A stretch of DNA of 14,375 bases from an uncultured Ruminococcus sp. (GTDB lineage: Bacteria; Bacillota; Clostridia; Oscillospirales; CAG-272). The notes under the pieces were generated by a model, which was not told the DNA's origin, made no database searches, and worked only from the letters and a program-made list of their open reading frames with translations. Positions 6,064 to 11,994 of this stretch are shown here, piece by piece (the stretch's first letter is position 1; the number at the start of each line of letters is the position of its first letter). Made by a program: the position numbers and the translations under genes. The stretch spans positions 1 to 14,375 of the forward strand of contig CACZOH010000101.1 in the NCBI GenBank assembly GCA_902782785.1, written 5' to 3'.

Positions 6064-6120
6064 TCAGTATATTTGATGCGCGTAATAAAAACAGTTAAAA
6101 CCTCCTCTTTTCTTGTTCAT
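6064..6120 (-). CDS. Possible leaderless leader peptide, 18 aa
   Basis: Starting at ATG 6120, immediately after the recombinase promoter's -10 (CATAATAAGGATGA), an 18-codon frame encodes MNKKRGGFNCFYYAHQIY and stops at 6064. Transcription would start at or next to the AUG, so translation would be leaderless or the frame is chance. It lies in the leader of the tyrosine recombinase. The serine recombinase promoter has the same ATAATAAGGATGA context. Low confidence. Confidence 0.2.
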   Translation of the reverse strand: MNKKRGGFNCFYYAHQIY

Positions 6121-6124
6121 CCTT

Positions 6125-6135
6125 ATTATGACAGA
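6125..6135 (-). promoter_or_regulatory. Element-wide promoter motif for the recombinase transcript
   Basis: On the minus strand: CGTTCTGTCATAATAAGG. It lies about 345 bases upstream of the recombinase start and leaves a long structured leader. Confidence 0.6.
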
Positions 6136-6437
6136 ACGGTGTGTATAACAAAAATCACGCCGGCATACACCGTTCTTTAAGGCAAAAACCCCGCCGGCAT
6201 ACCGCCGAACTTATAGGGATAACGGTTTACACCACCATTTTCATAGTGGTATAAACCGTTATTTTGTCGTACTGCGACTTATTGACCCGGCAGAGTTTTT
6301 CTATTATATGGTCATCCCGCAGATCATTCCTTTAGGATGACTATATACAAGAATTGCCAATCTCACATTTCAAAAACAGGAAAATATAACAATCTATAGT
6401 AATTGCTTACACACTTTTTGAATCTGAAAAGGTGAAC
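6136..6437. other. Non-coding region rich in inverted repeats
   Basis: I see no gene. AGAACGGTG...CACCGTTCT (about 6134-6176) encloses ACGCCGGCATAC, and CGCCGGCATAC recurs near 6191. ATAACGGTTTA (6219-6229) plus ACCAC (6231-6235) pairs with GTGGT (6246-6250) and TAAACCGTTAT (6252-6262), a 16-bp stem with one mismatched position. GTCATCC...GGATGAC spans about 6311-6341. Any of these could end the minus-strand transcript of the 6438-7190 gene; a recombination site is another possibility. Confidence 0.5.
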
Positions 6438-7190
6438 TTAAAAAATATCCCAAATATATTGCGCGTTTAAGCAAATCTCAACATCTGGATAAAGTTTCTT
6501 GCACTCTTCTGCCCAATCTTCAAAAAGGATAATTGCATATCCTTCGGCTTTTAAAAAGTGTCCGTCTTTGCTGACGTGGATGCTATGTTTTAAAATCGCC
6601 TTGTAATCATCATCATTACCATAATCAATGTCGTGGATAGTTAACAATTTTTCTTTTAATTTTTTTATTGAACGAATATTAGACGAAAATACATCTACAA
6701 ATATATCTGTTGAGTCTGCACGTGGAATTTGCTCCGGAGACAGTTTTTCGTCTGAGTAATAAGTTTTTTTTCGCCTTATTTTCGTTCCTTCAAAAAATAC
6801 GTTATAGTAGACGGTCGTCTTTTTTACTCCATCCGGCTCAGTTACGATTTCTTCAATTGAATCAAAATGTGGTTGGTAGTACTTTTCAATATGTTCAATT
6901 GTAAGGCTATCCTTAAGTGTTATATAGTAGTAGTGATAATATCCAACACCGCCAAATTCGAATTTGAATTTTATTGGAATTAGAGGATACATTTTGGAAA
7001 GCGTAACAACTGCATCATATACAGCATCCGGGTCATGTGGATGGTCAATAAAAAGACTGTTGTTTTCTTCATCAAGCTTCAACAGTATAGCTTTGATATT
7101 TTGATTTATCGTCAGGAACTTCTTGACGGTATTAATTGGACAGATGTCCGTCTTAGGTACTTCGATGGTAATATTCAATTTATATGACAT
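6438..7190 (-). CDS. Hypothetical protein, family X (250 aa)
   Basis: A paralogue of the product of 3390-4115: MSYKLNITIEVPKTDICP against MSYRLHILLSVPEGDVHP, FIDHPHDPDAVYDAVVTLSK against FADFPNNPDLFYGAVTDVSR, then FGGVGYYHYYY and SLTIEHIEKYY, and a C-terminal DGHFLKAEGYAI...FEDWAEECKKLYPD. There is no signal peptide or membrane segment, and no known catalytic motif is visible. The start is supported by AGAAAGG 10 bases upstream. It lies 182 bases downstream of the Mom-like gene on the same strand with no promoter motif between them, so the two are probably co-transcribed. Its coding sequence is clearly more AT-rich than the copy at 3390, suggesting old divergence or separate acquisition. Confidence 0.75.
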   Translation of the reverse strand: MSYKLNITIEVPKTDICPINTVKKFLTINQNIKAILLKLDEENNSLFIDHPHDPDAVYDAVVTLSKMYPLIPIKFKFEFGGVGYYHYYYITLKDSLTIEHIEKYYQPHFDSIEEIVTEPDGVKKTTVYYNVFFEGTKIRRKKTYYSDEKLSPEQIPRADSTDIFVDVFSSNIRSIKKLKEKLLTIHDIDYGNDDDYKAILKHSIHVSKDGHFLKAEGYAIILFEDWAEECKKLYPDVEICLNAQYIWDIF

Positions 7191-7372
7191 GTATAAAACC
7201 TTTCTGGGGGCGTATTAAGATTTTTTAGTAGAAGCTACGCCATTTCCCTAAGCTGCTTCTTTGGCTTATCGATTTATAAACAATAACGATAGTGATAATT
7301 GTTCCGGCATGAAGTTTATGATTTTTTTTCGCCGATCACTCGTGCGTTCAAAAAAATCATTGTTTTTTTGAT

Positions 7373-8128
7373 TTATTCAATCAAAGTATTGTCAAAATCA
7401 GTGATATAGCATGGCATTTCCGTAAAAACCCATTTCCCTGTGCTCAGGTCTTTATGTTTCCATTGCAAATCCTTGTCTTTCGGGTTGGGCAGGGATAAAT
7501 CAATCGTGCTTTCACGAAGAAGTTTGCGCTTTTCAACTTTGCCACATAAGAATCTCACATATTTAAATTGCTTCCCACGATAATGGTCGATATGGTACTT
7601 CTTCATTTGCTCGTCCGTTGGTCTTATGTACCTACGCTTGTCATCTTCGTACTTCGTGATGAATGCCCGGAACTGTCGAGGATGAATTTTTGTGCCGTTG
7701 AGGAAATAAGTGTCCGTCCAGATAAAACCTGCATAGTAGAATCCGCTTGCCTGATACACATAACCCGGCTTTCCCAGCATTCCATCTGCCCAGGTAAAAA
7801 GCACTTTGATATTCGGGCAGTTTTGCTTAATCCACTTGTACAGTGCTTTTAGCATTTGGGATTCGCTTCCGCAAGGCATATCGTCCGTCATACACATTCG
7901 TCCAATCTCATAATAATCTTGAGTCACAAGACTCGGGAATAGACATTGAATGGTTTGAAGCGGTCTTGTACCCCATCCAAGGGTGACAACTCCGACAAGC
8001 TCGTCGTCGAGATAGAATCCGATGAAGTGCTTGTTGAGTCTTGGCAGAGTGTTGGAGTAATGATATTTCTTAACCATACTCAACGCTTCGTCTTTAGTGA
8101 TTTCTTTGATTGCATAGTTTAATTTCAT
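7373..8128 (-). CDS. Mom-like DNA-modification / GNAT-fold protein
   Basis: The 251-residue product begins KLNYAIKEITKDEALSMVKKYHYSNTLPRLNKHFIGFYLDDELVGV-type sequence, whose YHYS...K---G-Y-DDELVGVVTLG pattern resembles the phage Mu Mom family. Mom proteins are GNAT-related and place a carbamoylmethyl-type group on adenine in DNA, protecting it from restriction (family knowledge). The middle, YEIGRMCMTDDMP and TWADGMLGKPGYVYQASGFYYAG, also fits that family. The C-terminal 80 residues are basic and could contact DNA. The start is supported by AAAGG 9-10 bases upstream and a promoter motif at 8213-8223. No partner modification gene is seen. Family-level call only; activity and substrate are inferred. 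Confidence 0.72.
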   Translation of the reverse strand: MKLNYAIKEITKDEALSMVKKYHYSNTLPRLNKHFIGFYLDDELVGVVTLGWGTRPLQTIQCLFPSLVTQDYYEIGRMCMTDDMPCGSESQMLKALYKWIKQNCPNIKVLFTWADGMLGKPGYVYQASGFYYAGFIWTDTYFLNGTKIHPRQFRAFITKYEDDKRRYIRPTDEQMKKYHIDHYRGKQFKYVRFLCGKVEKRKLLRESTIDLSLPNPKDKDLQWKHKDLSTGKWVFTEMPCYITDFDNTLIE

Positions 8129-8192
8129 TGCAATATACCTTTCTTAGACGCCCCGGATCGTCGCTTTTATAAGTAGTAGAGGTCCCCGGGAG

Positions 8193-8245
8193 TAACTAAC
8201 CTCTCCGAATGGATTATGACAGAATATTTTTTTTCTGACATAACT
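8193..8245 (-). promoter_or_regulatory. Element-wide promoter motif with upstream half-site, for the mom-like gene
   Basis: On the minus strand TTCTGTCATAATCC (core 8213-8223) is preceded by TATGTCAGA, with exactly 18 bases between TATGTC and CATAAT. The same pair with the same spacing is found before the gene at 10126. The two halves form a near-perfect inverted repeat, so this may be a -35/-10 pair or a dimeric operator. Confidence 0.6.
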
Positions 8246-8302
8246 TTTTTCGAGGCTTCTGCGTTCTAACAAAGGTTGGTATTGTTTTATTACAAACAAC
8301 AT

Positions 8303-8326
8303 AAAAAACCGGGTCATAAACCCGGT
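8303..8326 (-). terminator. Orphan minus-strand terminator upstream of rep
   Basis: ACCGGGT (8308-8314) pairs with ACCCGGT (8320-8326), followed on the minus strand by TTTTTATG. No minus-strand gene precedes it between here and the rep start, so it would end an RNA that starts within or upstream of the rep region. Confidence 0.65.
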
Positions 8327-8384
8327 AAAAATAGTGTTTCGTTGATATTATAAAATATAATTTTATTTTTTCTTATAATTATCT

Positions 8385-8420
8385 CTCCTATGATTCTTTT
8401 GATGAATTATAGGAGGTTTT
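8385..8420 (+). terminator. Terminator-like hairpin upstream of rep
   Basis: CTCCTAT-ATTC pairs with GAAT-ATAGGAG with one mismatch, followed by GTTTTCTG. It could end a short plus-strand RNA or serve as a hairpin at an origin. Confidence 0.5.
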
Positions 8421-8480
8421 CTGTTATACGCATTCAGTACGAACTTGTTGTGCAATTGAGGCGAAGCGCTAAAATATTTT

Positions 8481-8493
8481 TTTCTGTCATAAT
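8481..8493 (+). promoter_or_regulatory. Element-wide promoter motif for rep
   Basis: TTTTTTTCTGTCATAATCC. An extended -10 that predicts a transcript start only about 25 bases before the rep ATG. Confidence 0.62.
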
Positions 8494-8516
8494 CCTTTCA
8501 AATAACTGAAAGGGCT

Positions 8517-8523
8517 AAGGGAC
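8517..8523 (+). promoter_or_regulatory. Ribosome binding region of rep and candidate small-RNA target
   Basis: AAGGGAC lies directly against the ATG at 8524. It is an untypical, very close Shine-Dalgarno; AAAGGG at 8510-8514 may help. It is exactly complementary to GUCCCUU in the loops of both candidate small RNAs (4573-4716 and 12572-12709). Confidence 0.5.
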
Positions 8524-9645
8524 ATGTGTGAAATTGTTACTGATTTAAGCGTTGATACTGTACGAGCGTATTGGAATAAGTGTTTTTTCAAAATCGACGC
8601 TTTAATATGGCGTCGAATTGGCGAAGATGTGTATTTCTGCAAGTATGAAGATCTGCGCTTTACATATAATACCAAAAGCTATATTCTTATTGTCGAATTT
8701 TCTTTAAGCAAGATCGCAAATGGCTGCAATGCCTTTCCATACGAATATATTCAGTACCCTGTCGTTCAGGAGAAAGTAGAAGACGCCGTAAAGAATATTA
8801 CCGGACGGTCACATCTCTTATCAAACGCTGTTATTTCAAGAATCGATATTTACCGCTCTTTGTATTTCAAGGATATTAAAAAAGCGAGAGAATTTATTGT
8901 CGCGTTGAATCGCGTGCCTAAATCAGGAAGAATAAAGCGTAATATATATGAAAGCGAACGTGAAAACGGAGACGAATTGGACGGTACAGATGATGAATTT
9001 GTAAGATCCGACTATACATCACTGAAAAAGGGCGATATGATAAAAGCGTACGTTAAAAATGATGACCCGAATATCCCGATAGAGATAAGAGAAAATCTGC
9101 CTGCAACTGTACGTTTGGAGGTTGAATGTAAAGGGAAAGCGTCAGCTAAACAAATCATTAAGAGTTTCAAGGCTTCGGATGTGTTAAGCTGCCCTTCTTT
9201 TTGGGTCGAAATATATAATTCCACCCTAAAGAAACTCGGTCTCGACGGAGTTATTCTTTCTAAATCCGTTTTGATTAAAGCAACGAAAAAAATACTTATT
9301 GAGCAGAATCCTCAAATACGCGAAAGCACCATAAAGAAACGTATCGAGGCATTGCGAAAGATCATAACAGGAACAAAATCAAAAAAACCGGACCGCGCTT
9401 CGTCCGGTTTAATTGCCATGCTGAAAAAGAACGGCATCTGCCCCTGTTGCTCAGATGATATAAAAACTCTGAGTGCGAAAGACGTTATGCCCGCATGGCT
9501 TCAGAAAACATATGAAGTATATTCATCTGTAATAGCCGACAAAAAAGCAAAAATAATAAAAAGAAGGTATTATCGCTTTTCCTTGCTTAATTCATTAACG
9601 ACCGCGCTGGTTTACATTGGCCCAGCATACAACGATACCTCTTAA
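8524..9645 (+). CDS. Replication initiator, gene II/X-like
   Basis: The 373-residue product resembles the phage/plasmid replication proteins of the gene II/X (CRI) family, which nick an origin for rolling-circle replication. The supporting segments are VISRIDIYRSLYF (about 103-115), GDMIKAYVKNDDP, and LPATVRLEVECKGKASAKQI (about 193-212). The tyrosines in RSDYTSLKKGDMIKAY are candidate nucleophiles, but I cannot prove which. A C-terminal CPCC near residue 305 suggests an incomplete zinc-binding knob. The leader is very short and carries AAGGGAC against the ATG. A terminator follows at 9793-9826. An unusual minus-strand terminator lies inside the gene at 9381-9410. Family call moderate; a replication role is supported by context (AT-rich palindromes behind it). 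Confidence 0.65.
   Translation: MCEIVTDLSVDTVRAYWNKCFFKIDALIWRRIGEDVYFCKYEDLRFTYNTKSYILIVEFSLSKIANGCNAFPYEYIQYPVVQEKVEDAVKNITGRSHLLSNAVISRIDIYRSLYFKDIKKAREFIVALNRVPKSGRIKRNIYESERENGDELDGTDDEFVRSDYTSLKKGDMIKAYVKNDDPNIPIEIRENLPATVRLEVECKGKASAKQIIKSFKASDVLSCPSFWVEIYNSTLKKLGLDGVILSKSVLIKATKKILIEQNPQIRESTIKKRIEALRKIITGTKSKKPDRASSGLIAMLKKNGICPCCSDDIKTLSAKDVMPAWLQKTYEVYSSVIADKKAKIIKRRYYRFSLLNSLTTALVYIGPAYNDTS
9381..9410 (-). terminator. Minus-strand intrinsic terminator inside rep
   Basis: AAACCGGAC (9385-9393) pairs perfectly with GTCCGGTTT (9402-9410). On the minus strand the stem is followed by a run of seven T in total (TTTTTTTGA). On the plus strand no T-run follows, so rep transcription should pass. 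It is well formed for ending an antisense RNA that starts in the 3' part of rep. Confidence 0.6.
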
Positions 9646-9699
9646 TCCCTAATAACATACCGTCACATCTAACATTTTTCATAAGTTTATTATAAGACT

Positions 9700-9757
9700 T
9701 TATAAGGACTCACCTTATAAGAATATGATTTCAGTGGATATACATCGGATGTATATC
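9700..9757. repeat. Two AT-rich inverted repeats
   Basis: TTATAAGG-ACTCA-CCTTATAA at 9700-9720 (8-bp arms) and GATATACATC-G-GATGTATATC at 9737-9757 (10-bp arms about a single base). Extra TTATAAG copies flank the first. They resemble initiator or repressor operators; the tight 21-base second palindrome is operator-like. Confidence 0.7.
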
Positions 9758-9792
9758 GAATCTATACAACGTAATACAATTATCAGTATATA

Positions 9793-9826
9793 AAAAGCCA
9801 TAGATAGATTTTTACCTATGGCTTTT
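9793..9826. terminator. Bidirectional terminator behind rep
   Basis: AAAAGCCATAG (9793-9803) pairs with CTATGGCTTTT (9816-9826). The plus strand has TTTT in the stem end. It closes the rep transcript. Confidence 0.75.
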
Positions 9827-9995
9827 GGACTTAATCGTATTAATTATTAATATAATACCATTAAACAATATATCATAAAATGCGATATTTTTCAATAGTT
9901 TTTTTGGAATTATTGCTGTTTTTGACGTCAATATCTGCAAATTTCGGATAAAAACGCGAAAAAAACCAAATAAAGGCGGTTTTTGACAAAAAAGC

Positions 9996-10025
9996 TATGT
10001 CAGAAAATTTTTAATCTGTCATAAT
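9996..10025 (+). promoter_or_regulatory. Element-wide promoter motif with upstream half-site
   Basis: TATGTC is followed 18 bases later by CATAAT within TCTGTCATAAT (10015-10025), the same arrangement as upstream of the mom-like gene. It drives the leader and gene at 10126. Confidence 0.65.
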
Positions 10026-10035
10026 ATTATCAAAG

Positions 10036-10107
10036 CAAGTTTCCGCTTGTTTTCAGTCTTGGAAGGGACTGCGTAATTGACGCGAGCTTCCGAAATCCAA
10101 CCTCGCG
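10036..10107 (+). promoter_or_regulatory. Three-hairpin leader with complementary loops
   Basis: CAAG/CTTG (10036-10049), CAGTC/GACTG (10054-10071) and CGCGAG/CTCGCG (10081-10107) form three hairpins right after the predicted transcript start. Loop 2 (TTGGAAGG) is complementary to CTTCC and to TCCAA in loop 3. AAGGGAC (10063-10069), the complement of the small-RNA loops, spans loop 2 and its stem. Confidence 0.5.
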
Positions 10108-10125
10108 CACGAAAGGAACAGTATT

Positions 10126-10362
10126 ATGAGACACATTACGTTTAGAGCTTTAGCCCCTGAGTACATCTGTGATGAATTCGTCGAGAATCGCTTTCATACA
10201 GTTTATACCAATGAAGTAAGGGCGATTCTTGAAAAAAGCAATGGAACTTTTATAGGCATAGCTTTTGAAACCTGGGATGTAGAGGCAGACATCAGCCAAT
10301 TCGTCGAACTGTCAAAAAAATATCCCAATGAAAAAATCTCTCTCTTAATTAACCATGATTAG
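10126..10362 (+). CDS. Small hypothetical protein, 78 aa, C-terminus like family X
   Basis: The ATG at 10126 has GAAAGGAAC 8 bases upstream. The C-terminal half, GTFIGIAFETWD...FVELSKKYPNEKISLLIN, follows the same pattern as the ends of the two family X proteins (GHFLKAEGYAI..FEDW..CKKLYPDVEICLN and AKGFWLEDFE..IKQYPGSSITWN). It may therefore be a single-domain member of that family. There is no signal peptide or membrane segment. It has its own promoter motif and an unusually structured leader, so its expression appears controlled after transcription starts. Similarity is judged by eye and is weak in strict identity. Confidence 0.65.
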   Translation: MRHITFRALAPEYICDEFVENRFHTVYTNEVRAILEKSNGTFIGIAFETWDVEADISQFVELSKKYPNEKISLLINHD

Positions 10363-10429
10363 GTGCGATATAACGAACGGAGATTTTTCAATGTATGTTG
10401 ACGACCGTAAAGTGGGCGGCGATGGTTGA
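10355..10429 (+). CDS. Possible coupled micro-ORF, 24 aa
   Basis: An ATG overlaps the end of the 78-aa gene (ATGATTAG) and opens a 24-codon frame that includes TNGDFSMYVDDRKVGGDG. The piece GDFSMYVDD resembles EDFEMYVDD near the end of the family X protein at 3390-4115, at both protein and DNA level. It is either a translationally coupled micro-protein or the worn remnant of a longer family X copy. Too short to be sure. Confidence 0.25.
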   Translation: MIRCDITNGDFSMYVDDRKVGGDG

Positions 10430-10453
10430 GTGAACAACACTTAAACAGCCGGT

Positions 10454-10502
10454 AAAAGCCCTTATGCGACGCGATTTTCGCAGATTGCATAAGGGCTTTT
10501 AT
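10454..10502. terminator. Long bidirectional terminator
   Basis: AAAAGCCCTTATGC (10454-10467) pairs perfectly with GCATAAGGGCTTTT (10487-10500), with an inner GCGA/TCGC hairpin; ATTATATT follows. It separates the small gene from the ClpX-like operon. Confidence 0.85.
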
Positions 10503-10513
10503 TATATTACCGA

Positions 10514-10525
10514 TTCTGTCATCAT
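10514..10525 (+). promoter_or_regulatory. Element-wide promoter motif, variant, for the clpX-like operon
   Basis: GATTCTGTCATCATTTG: the motif with C at the fourth position of the -10, CATCAT. The predicted leader is about 25 bases, ending in AAAAAAGGAGACAG before the ATG at 10558. Confidence 0.5.
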
Positions 10526-10557
10526 TTGATTAAAGTAAGAAAAAAGGAGACAGAACA

Positions 10558-11994
10558 ATGTTTGAAAATTTAAAACGTGCGCTGGGAATGCCGTTTTTTG
10601 AATTGGTTAACAGCTATTATACCCCGTCTGTTTTAGCAGGCCTTATATCATCCGAGCTTGAAGCCGCATCGGATGATGTCTTGTTGAATACTGCTGACTT
10701 GAAATCGTACCTGACCGGATGGATAATGGCGTGTAGAAGATACGGTGAAAAATACAATCTTCAGGACGTTTATAGAATCTCTTCATCTGAAAAATATGAG
10801 GAAATGACAAACAAGCTTTTTGATATTGTTGACGACGAGGTACTGAAAGAATACCTATATCTATCTGAAGGCAGAAAACTCTTTGTCAGCCTGTATCAGA
10901 AAGCGTTACAGCTGCTTTTGTCAAAAACCATACCGGAACAGGTCATACCGTCAAAAGATGTTACTCCACCGCTGTTTGATTATCGAAAAGTTTATGATAA
11001 GCTTAAATCAGCGCTCGATATGAACATCTGCGGGCAGGACGAAGCAAAAAGAGCTCTCATTGTCGGCATAATAAAACTTCTTATCCGTATACAGCATCCG
11101 GAACTGAATCTGAAAAAATCAAACATCCTGCTTGTCGGACCGTCCGGGTGCGGAAAAACAGAGATGGTGCGAGTCATATCGCAAGCACTCGATTTGCCTA
11201 TGGTCATCGAAGATGCGTCGAAATTCACAGCAGCGGGATACCGTGGCAGGGATGCATCTGACATGATAGAAGACCTGCTTATTAAAGCCGGTTATGACGT
11301 TAAAGCAGCGGAACACGGGATAATTTACATAGATGAAATCGATAAGCTGTGCCTTTTCGATTCAGGATCTATCGGTCACGACTATAAGATTTCAGACCAG
11401 ACGACATTTCTGACACTGCTGGAAAGCGATGAGATCACGGTGAATATCAGAGGGCGAGGTGCCGTAAATATCAAAACGGACAATATTCTCTTTATATCCG
11501 GAGGAGCATTCTCCGTCAAGAATATGAAAGAAACCGACAGGATGTCTGTCGGCTTTTTAAGTCCGTTTTCTTCTGTATCAAAAGAATCTGATACGATTTC
11601 TCATACGGATTTGATCCGTTACGGAATGACAAAAGAACTCGCCGGAAGATTATCGACAATAGTTCGATTCCGTCCCCTGAATGTTGATGACCTTTACAGA
11701 ATAGCGACCGGAGCGAACGGGATTATGAGCGGATATGAAAAGATGTTATCCCTGTTGGGAGAAGAACAGAAAATATCAGAAGAAGAAATCCGTAAACTCT
11801 GTATAGAAGCTTACAGCGAAGGAATCGGCGCGAGAGGACTGAAAACGATTTTTGACAAATATTTTGAAGAGCAAATATTCAAGGCTCTTCAAAAATCAAT
11901 AATAAATTCAGAATCACAAAAGGAGGAAAACAGTGATGAAACTGAATCAAAGCCTGAGGAAAGCTCACGAGGATTTCAGACAATGGAGGTATGA
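10558..11994 (+). CDS. ClpX-like AAA+ ATPase
   Basis: The 478-residue product is an AAA+ unfoldase of the ClpX type. It has Walker A GPSGCGKTE (194-202), pore loop GYRG (227-230; ClpX has GYVG) in SKFTAAGYRGRDASDMIEDL, Walker B IIYIDEIDKL (255-264), sensor region NILFISGGAF, Arg in GRL (364), and sensor 2 GARGLK (424-429). At the position of the ClpX IGF loop, which docks ClpP, it has VGF (331-333) in MSVGFLSPFSS, so ClpP binding is possible but unproven. The usual N-terminal zinc domain is absent and replaced by about 130 unrelated residues, presumably binding different substrates. The acidic C-terminal tail overlaps the next gene. The start has GGAGA 7 bases upstream. Host ClpX is normally chromosomal, so this is an element-specific version. 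Confidence 0.88.
   Translation: MFENLKRALGMPFFELVNSYYTPSVLAGLISSELEAASDDVLLNTADLKSYLTGWIMACRRYGEKYNLQDVYRISSSEKYEEMTNKLFDIVDDEVLKEYLYLSEGRKLFVSLYQKALQLLLSKTIPEQVIPSKDVTPPLFDYRKVYDKLKSALDMNICGQDEAKRALIVGIIKLLIRIQHPELNLKKSNILLVGPSGCGKTEMVRVISQALDLPMVIEDASKFTAAGYRGRDASDMIEDLLIKAGYDVKAAEHGIIYIDEIDKLCLFDSGSIGHDYKISDQTTFLTLLESDEITVNIRGRGAVNIKTDNILFISGGAFSVKNMKETDRMSVGFLSPFSSVSKESDTISHTDLIRYGMTKELAGRLSTIVRFRPLNVDDLYRIATGANGIMSGYEKMLSLLGEEQKISEEEIRKLCIEAYSEGIGARGLKTIFDKYFEEQIFKALQKSIINSESQKEENSDETESKPEESSRGFQTMEV

Larger units (their letters stand above)
8129..8523. other. Divergent control region between mom-like and rep genes
   Basis: The region contains the two outward promoter motifs (8213-8223 and 8483-8493), a mom leader hairpin (AGAGG/CCTCT), a strong minus-strand terminator at 8303-8326, and a plus-strand hairpin at 8385-8420. 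It is AT-rich (8330-8385 almost all A/T). Placed just upstream of a replication initiator, it is one of two candidate places for a replication origin. Confidence 0.5.
9646..10125. other. AT-rich non-coding region behind rep, candidate origin or control region
   Basis: No gene is supported in this 480-base stretch. It holds two perfect palindromes (9700-9720 and 9737-9757), a bidirectional terminator (9793-9826), a very AT-rich block (9830-9990), a promoter motif (10015-10025), and the structured leader of the next gene. Location and composition make it the better of the two origin candidates. Confidence 0.45.

Noticed and set aside
5739..6098. A 119-codon plus-strand frame over the integrase start and leader
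   Set aside because: There is no ribosome binding site at the start; it overlaps the integrase antisense and crosses the terminator at 5964-5995.
5882..6117. A basic minus-strand frame across the integrase leader (ending KVVHKTRRF)
   Set aside because: It has no start codon at a suitable distance from the AGGAGG near 6100, and the region is better explained by the tandem structured modules.
9880..9951. A 23-codon hydrophobic frame (MRYFSIVFLELLLFLTSISA...) resembling a type I toxin
   Set aside because: There is no ribosome binding site, the region is extremely AT-rich so T-rich codons arise by chance, and no antitoxin RNA is evident.
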